NCBI GenBank assembly: GCA_030666885.1
Contig: DAOUWY010000023.1
Location: forward strand, 1 to 13,786
DNA from: Methanosarcinales archaeon
GTDB lineage: Archaea > Halobacteriota > Methanosarcinia > Methanosarcinales > Methanocomedenaceae
DNA: 13,786 nt
Reading direction: 5' to 3'
Position numbers and translations under genes: made by a program. Shown piece after piece: positions 13,217-13,786 of this stretch. Numbering within the stretch: the first letter of the stretch is position 1; every line of letters begins with the position of its first letter. The notes below the pieces were generated by a model, which was not told where the DNA came from, made no database searches, and was given only the letters and a program-made list of their open reading frames with translations.

Positions 13217-13786
13217 ATGGACACAAAAAGCAAACTAAAACACGTATTTGTCGAATGGCAGGAACGTGAACTACCGAAATACCAGAAACGGCGGCGCGAT
13301 ATAGACCTTAACAGCCCGCATATTGTAGACATAATAGGCGTAAGGCGCTGCGGCAAGACCTATTACATGTTCCAACTGATATCCGACCTGCTCAGTTCAA
13401 ACATACCCAAATCAAACATATTATACATCAATCTTGATGACGACAGGCTCCATCCATTAAACGGCGACGAACTACATTTACTGATCGAAACGTTCTACGA
13501 GTTTTTTGAGGTCTCTGACAATTATAAACTATACCTATTCCTGGACGAGATCCAGAACATACCGGACTGGGAAAAATGGGTCAAGAGCACCTATGACAAA
13601 CACCAAAATATAAAGATTATAATAAGCGGTTCCAATGCATCCCTGTTATCACGTGACATATCCACCCTGTTAACCGGAAGACACATCACAACCCGGATGT
13701 TCCCGTTCAGTTTCACTGAATTCCTGGATTACCATGAAATAAAGTTCCAGCTAAAAACCCTGCAATATTCGAAAAAAAAGACATTG
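13217..13786 (+). CDS. AAA_14/DUF4143-type ATPase, 3' end missing
   Basis: The first 190 residues of a P-loop ATPase that runs off the window. Walker A is GVRRCGKT (41-48), Walker B LYLFLDEIQN (105-114), followed by IIISGSNASLLS (134-145) and LTGRHITTRMFPFSFTEFL (152-170), the sensor and arginine region typical of the AAA_14 domain found in front of DUF4143. DUF4143 itself should follow beyond the edge. These ATPases are numerous in archaeal and some bacterial accessory regions and are of unknown role. Start ATG 13217 follows CCGGAG (13196-13201) at a long spacing. The preceding 54 bp carry two tandem palindromes. The first gene of the window is a related but distinct ATPase family (ATPase_2/DUF234). 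The base composition is host-like, unlike the AT-rich gene before it. Confidence 0.85.
   Translation, partial: MDTKSKLKHVFVEWQERELPKYQKRRRDIDLNSPHIVDIIGVRRCGKTYYMFQLISDLLSSNIPKSNILYINLDDDRLHPLNGDELHLLIETFYEFFEVSDNYKLYLFLDEIQNIPDWEKWVKSTYDKHQNIKIIISGSNASLLSRDISTLLTGRHITTRMFPFSFTEFLDYHEIKFQLKTLQYSKKKTL

Noticed and set aside
1..13786. CRISPR arrays, tRNA or rRNA genes, complete transposases
   Set aside because: I looked for regularly spaced repeats, tRNA T-loop patterns and transposase motifs and found none that hold up.

Overview
The window is archaeal and most probably comes from a cytochrome-containing member of the Methanosarcinales, such as an ANME-2 or Methanoperedens relative. Four things point there: an archaeal aRF1 release factor with NIKS and GGQ motifs, SepCysS (the tRNA-dependent cysteine enzyme of methanogens and relatives), an archaeal-type CcmE with a CxxxY haem-binding motif, and promoters with TATA boxes and GGTGAT-type ribosome binding sites. 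The exact genus is inference.

Layout. 1-1378: 3' part of an ATPase_2/DUF234 ATPase with a nuclease-like C-terminus, then a possible 30-residue ORF. 1511-3555: prf1 (aRF1) followed 17 bases later by an archaeal homologue of human CDIN1/C15orf41 (TPD-motif PD-(D/E)xK nuclease family). 3556-4797: an AT-rich SAM methyltransferase flanked by copies of a dispersed hairpin repeat, with two tandem hairpins after it. 4798-5425: a small three-helix membrane protein and a remnant of an RNase H-like exonuclease. 5487-7430 (minus): a SWIM zinc-finger protein cut in two by one in-frame TAA. 7479-8209 (minus): another repeat copy, then a DUF4258-DUF2283 toxin-antitoxin-like pair, both genes carrying a lesion, abutting a truncated secreted protein. 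8349-10145: ccmD-like and ccmE genes and a radical SAM/SPASM protein. 10205-11353 (minus): SepCysS (pscS). 11354-13786: an aminotransferase remnant with a foreign tail, a very AT-rich 298-residue protein of unknown function with hints of a uracil-DNA-glycosylase-like fold, and an AAA_14/DUF4143-type ATPase running off the end behind two tandem palindromes.

How it works together. The housekeeping parts are translation termination (aRF1), Cys-tRNA synthesis (SepCysS) and cytochrome c haem delivery (CcmD/CcmE). Between them lies accessory DNA: AT-rich singletons, ATPases of the kind found in variable archaeal regions, dispersed repeats and at least five interrupted or truncated genes. The interrupting stops include TAA, TAG and TGA as well as frameshifts, so reassignment of one codon cannot explain them; decay (or uncorrected assembly errors at homopolymers) is likelier. 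I see no complete transposase, CRISPR array, tRNA or rRNA. The best candidates for something new are the tandem TTTATCG-N8-CGATAAA operators in front of the last ATPase, the unknown 298-residue protein beside it, and the aRF1-CDIN1-like pairing.
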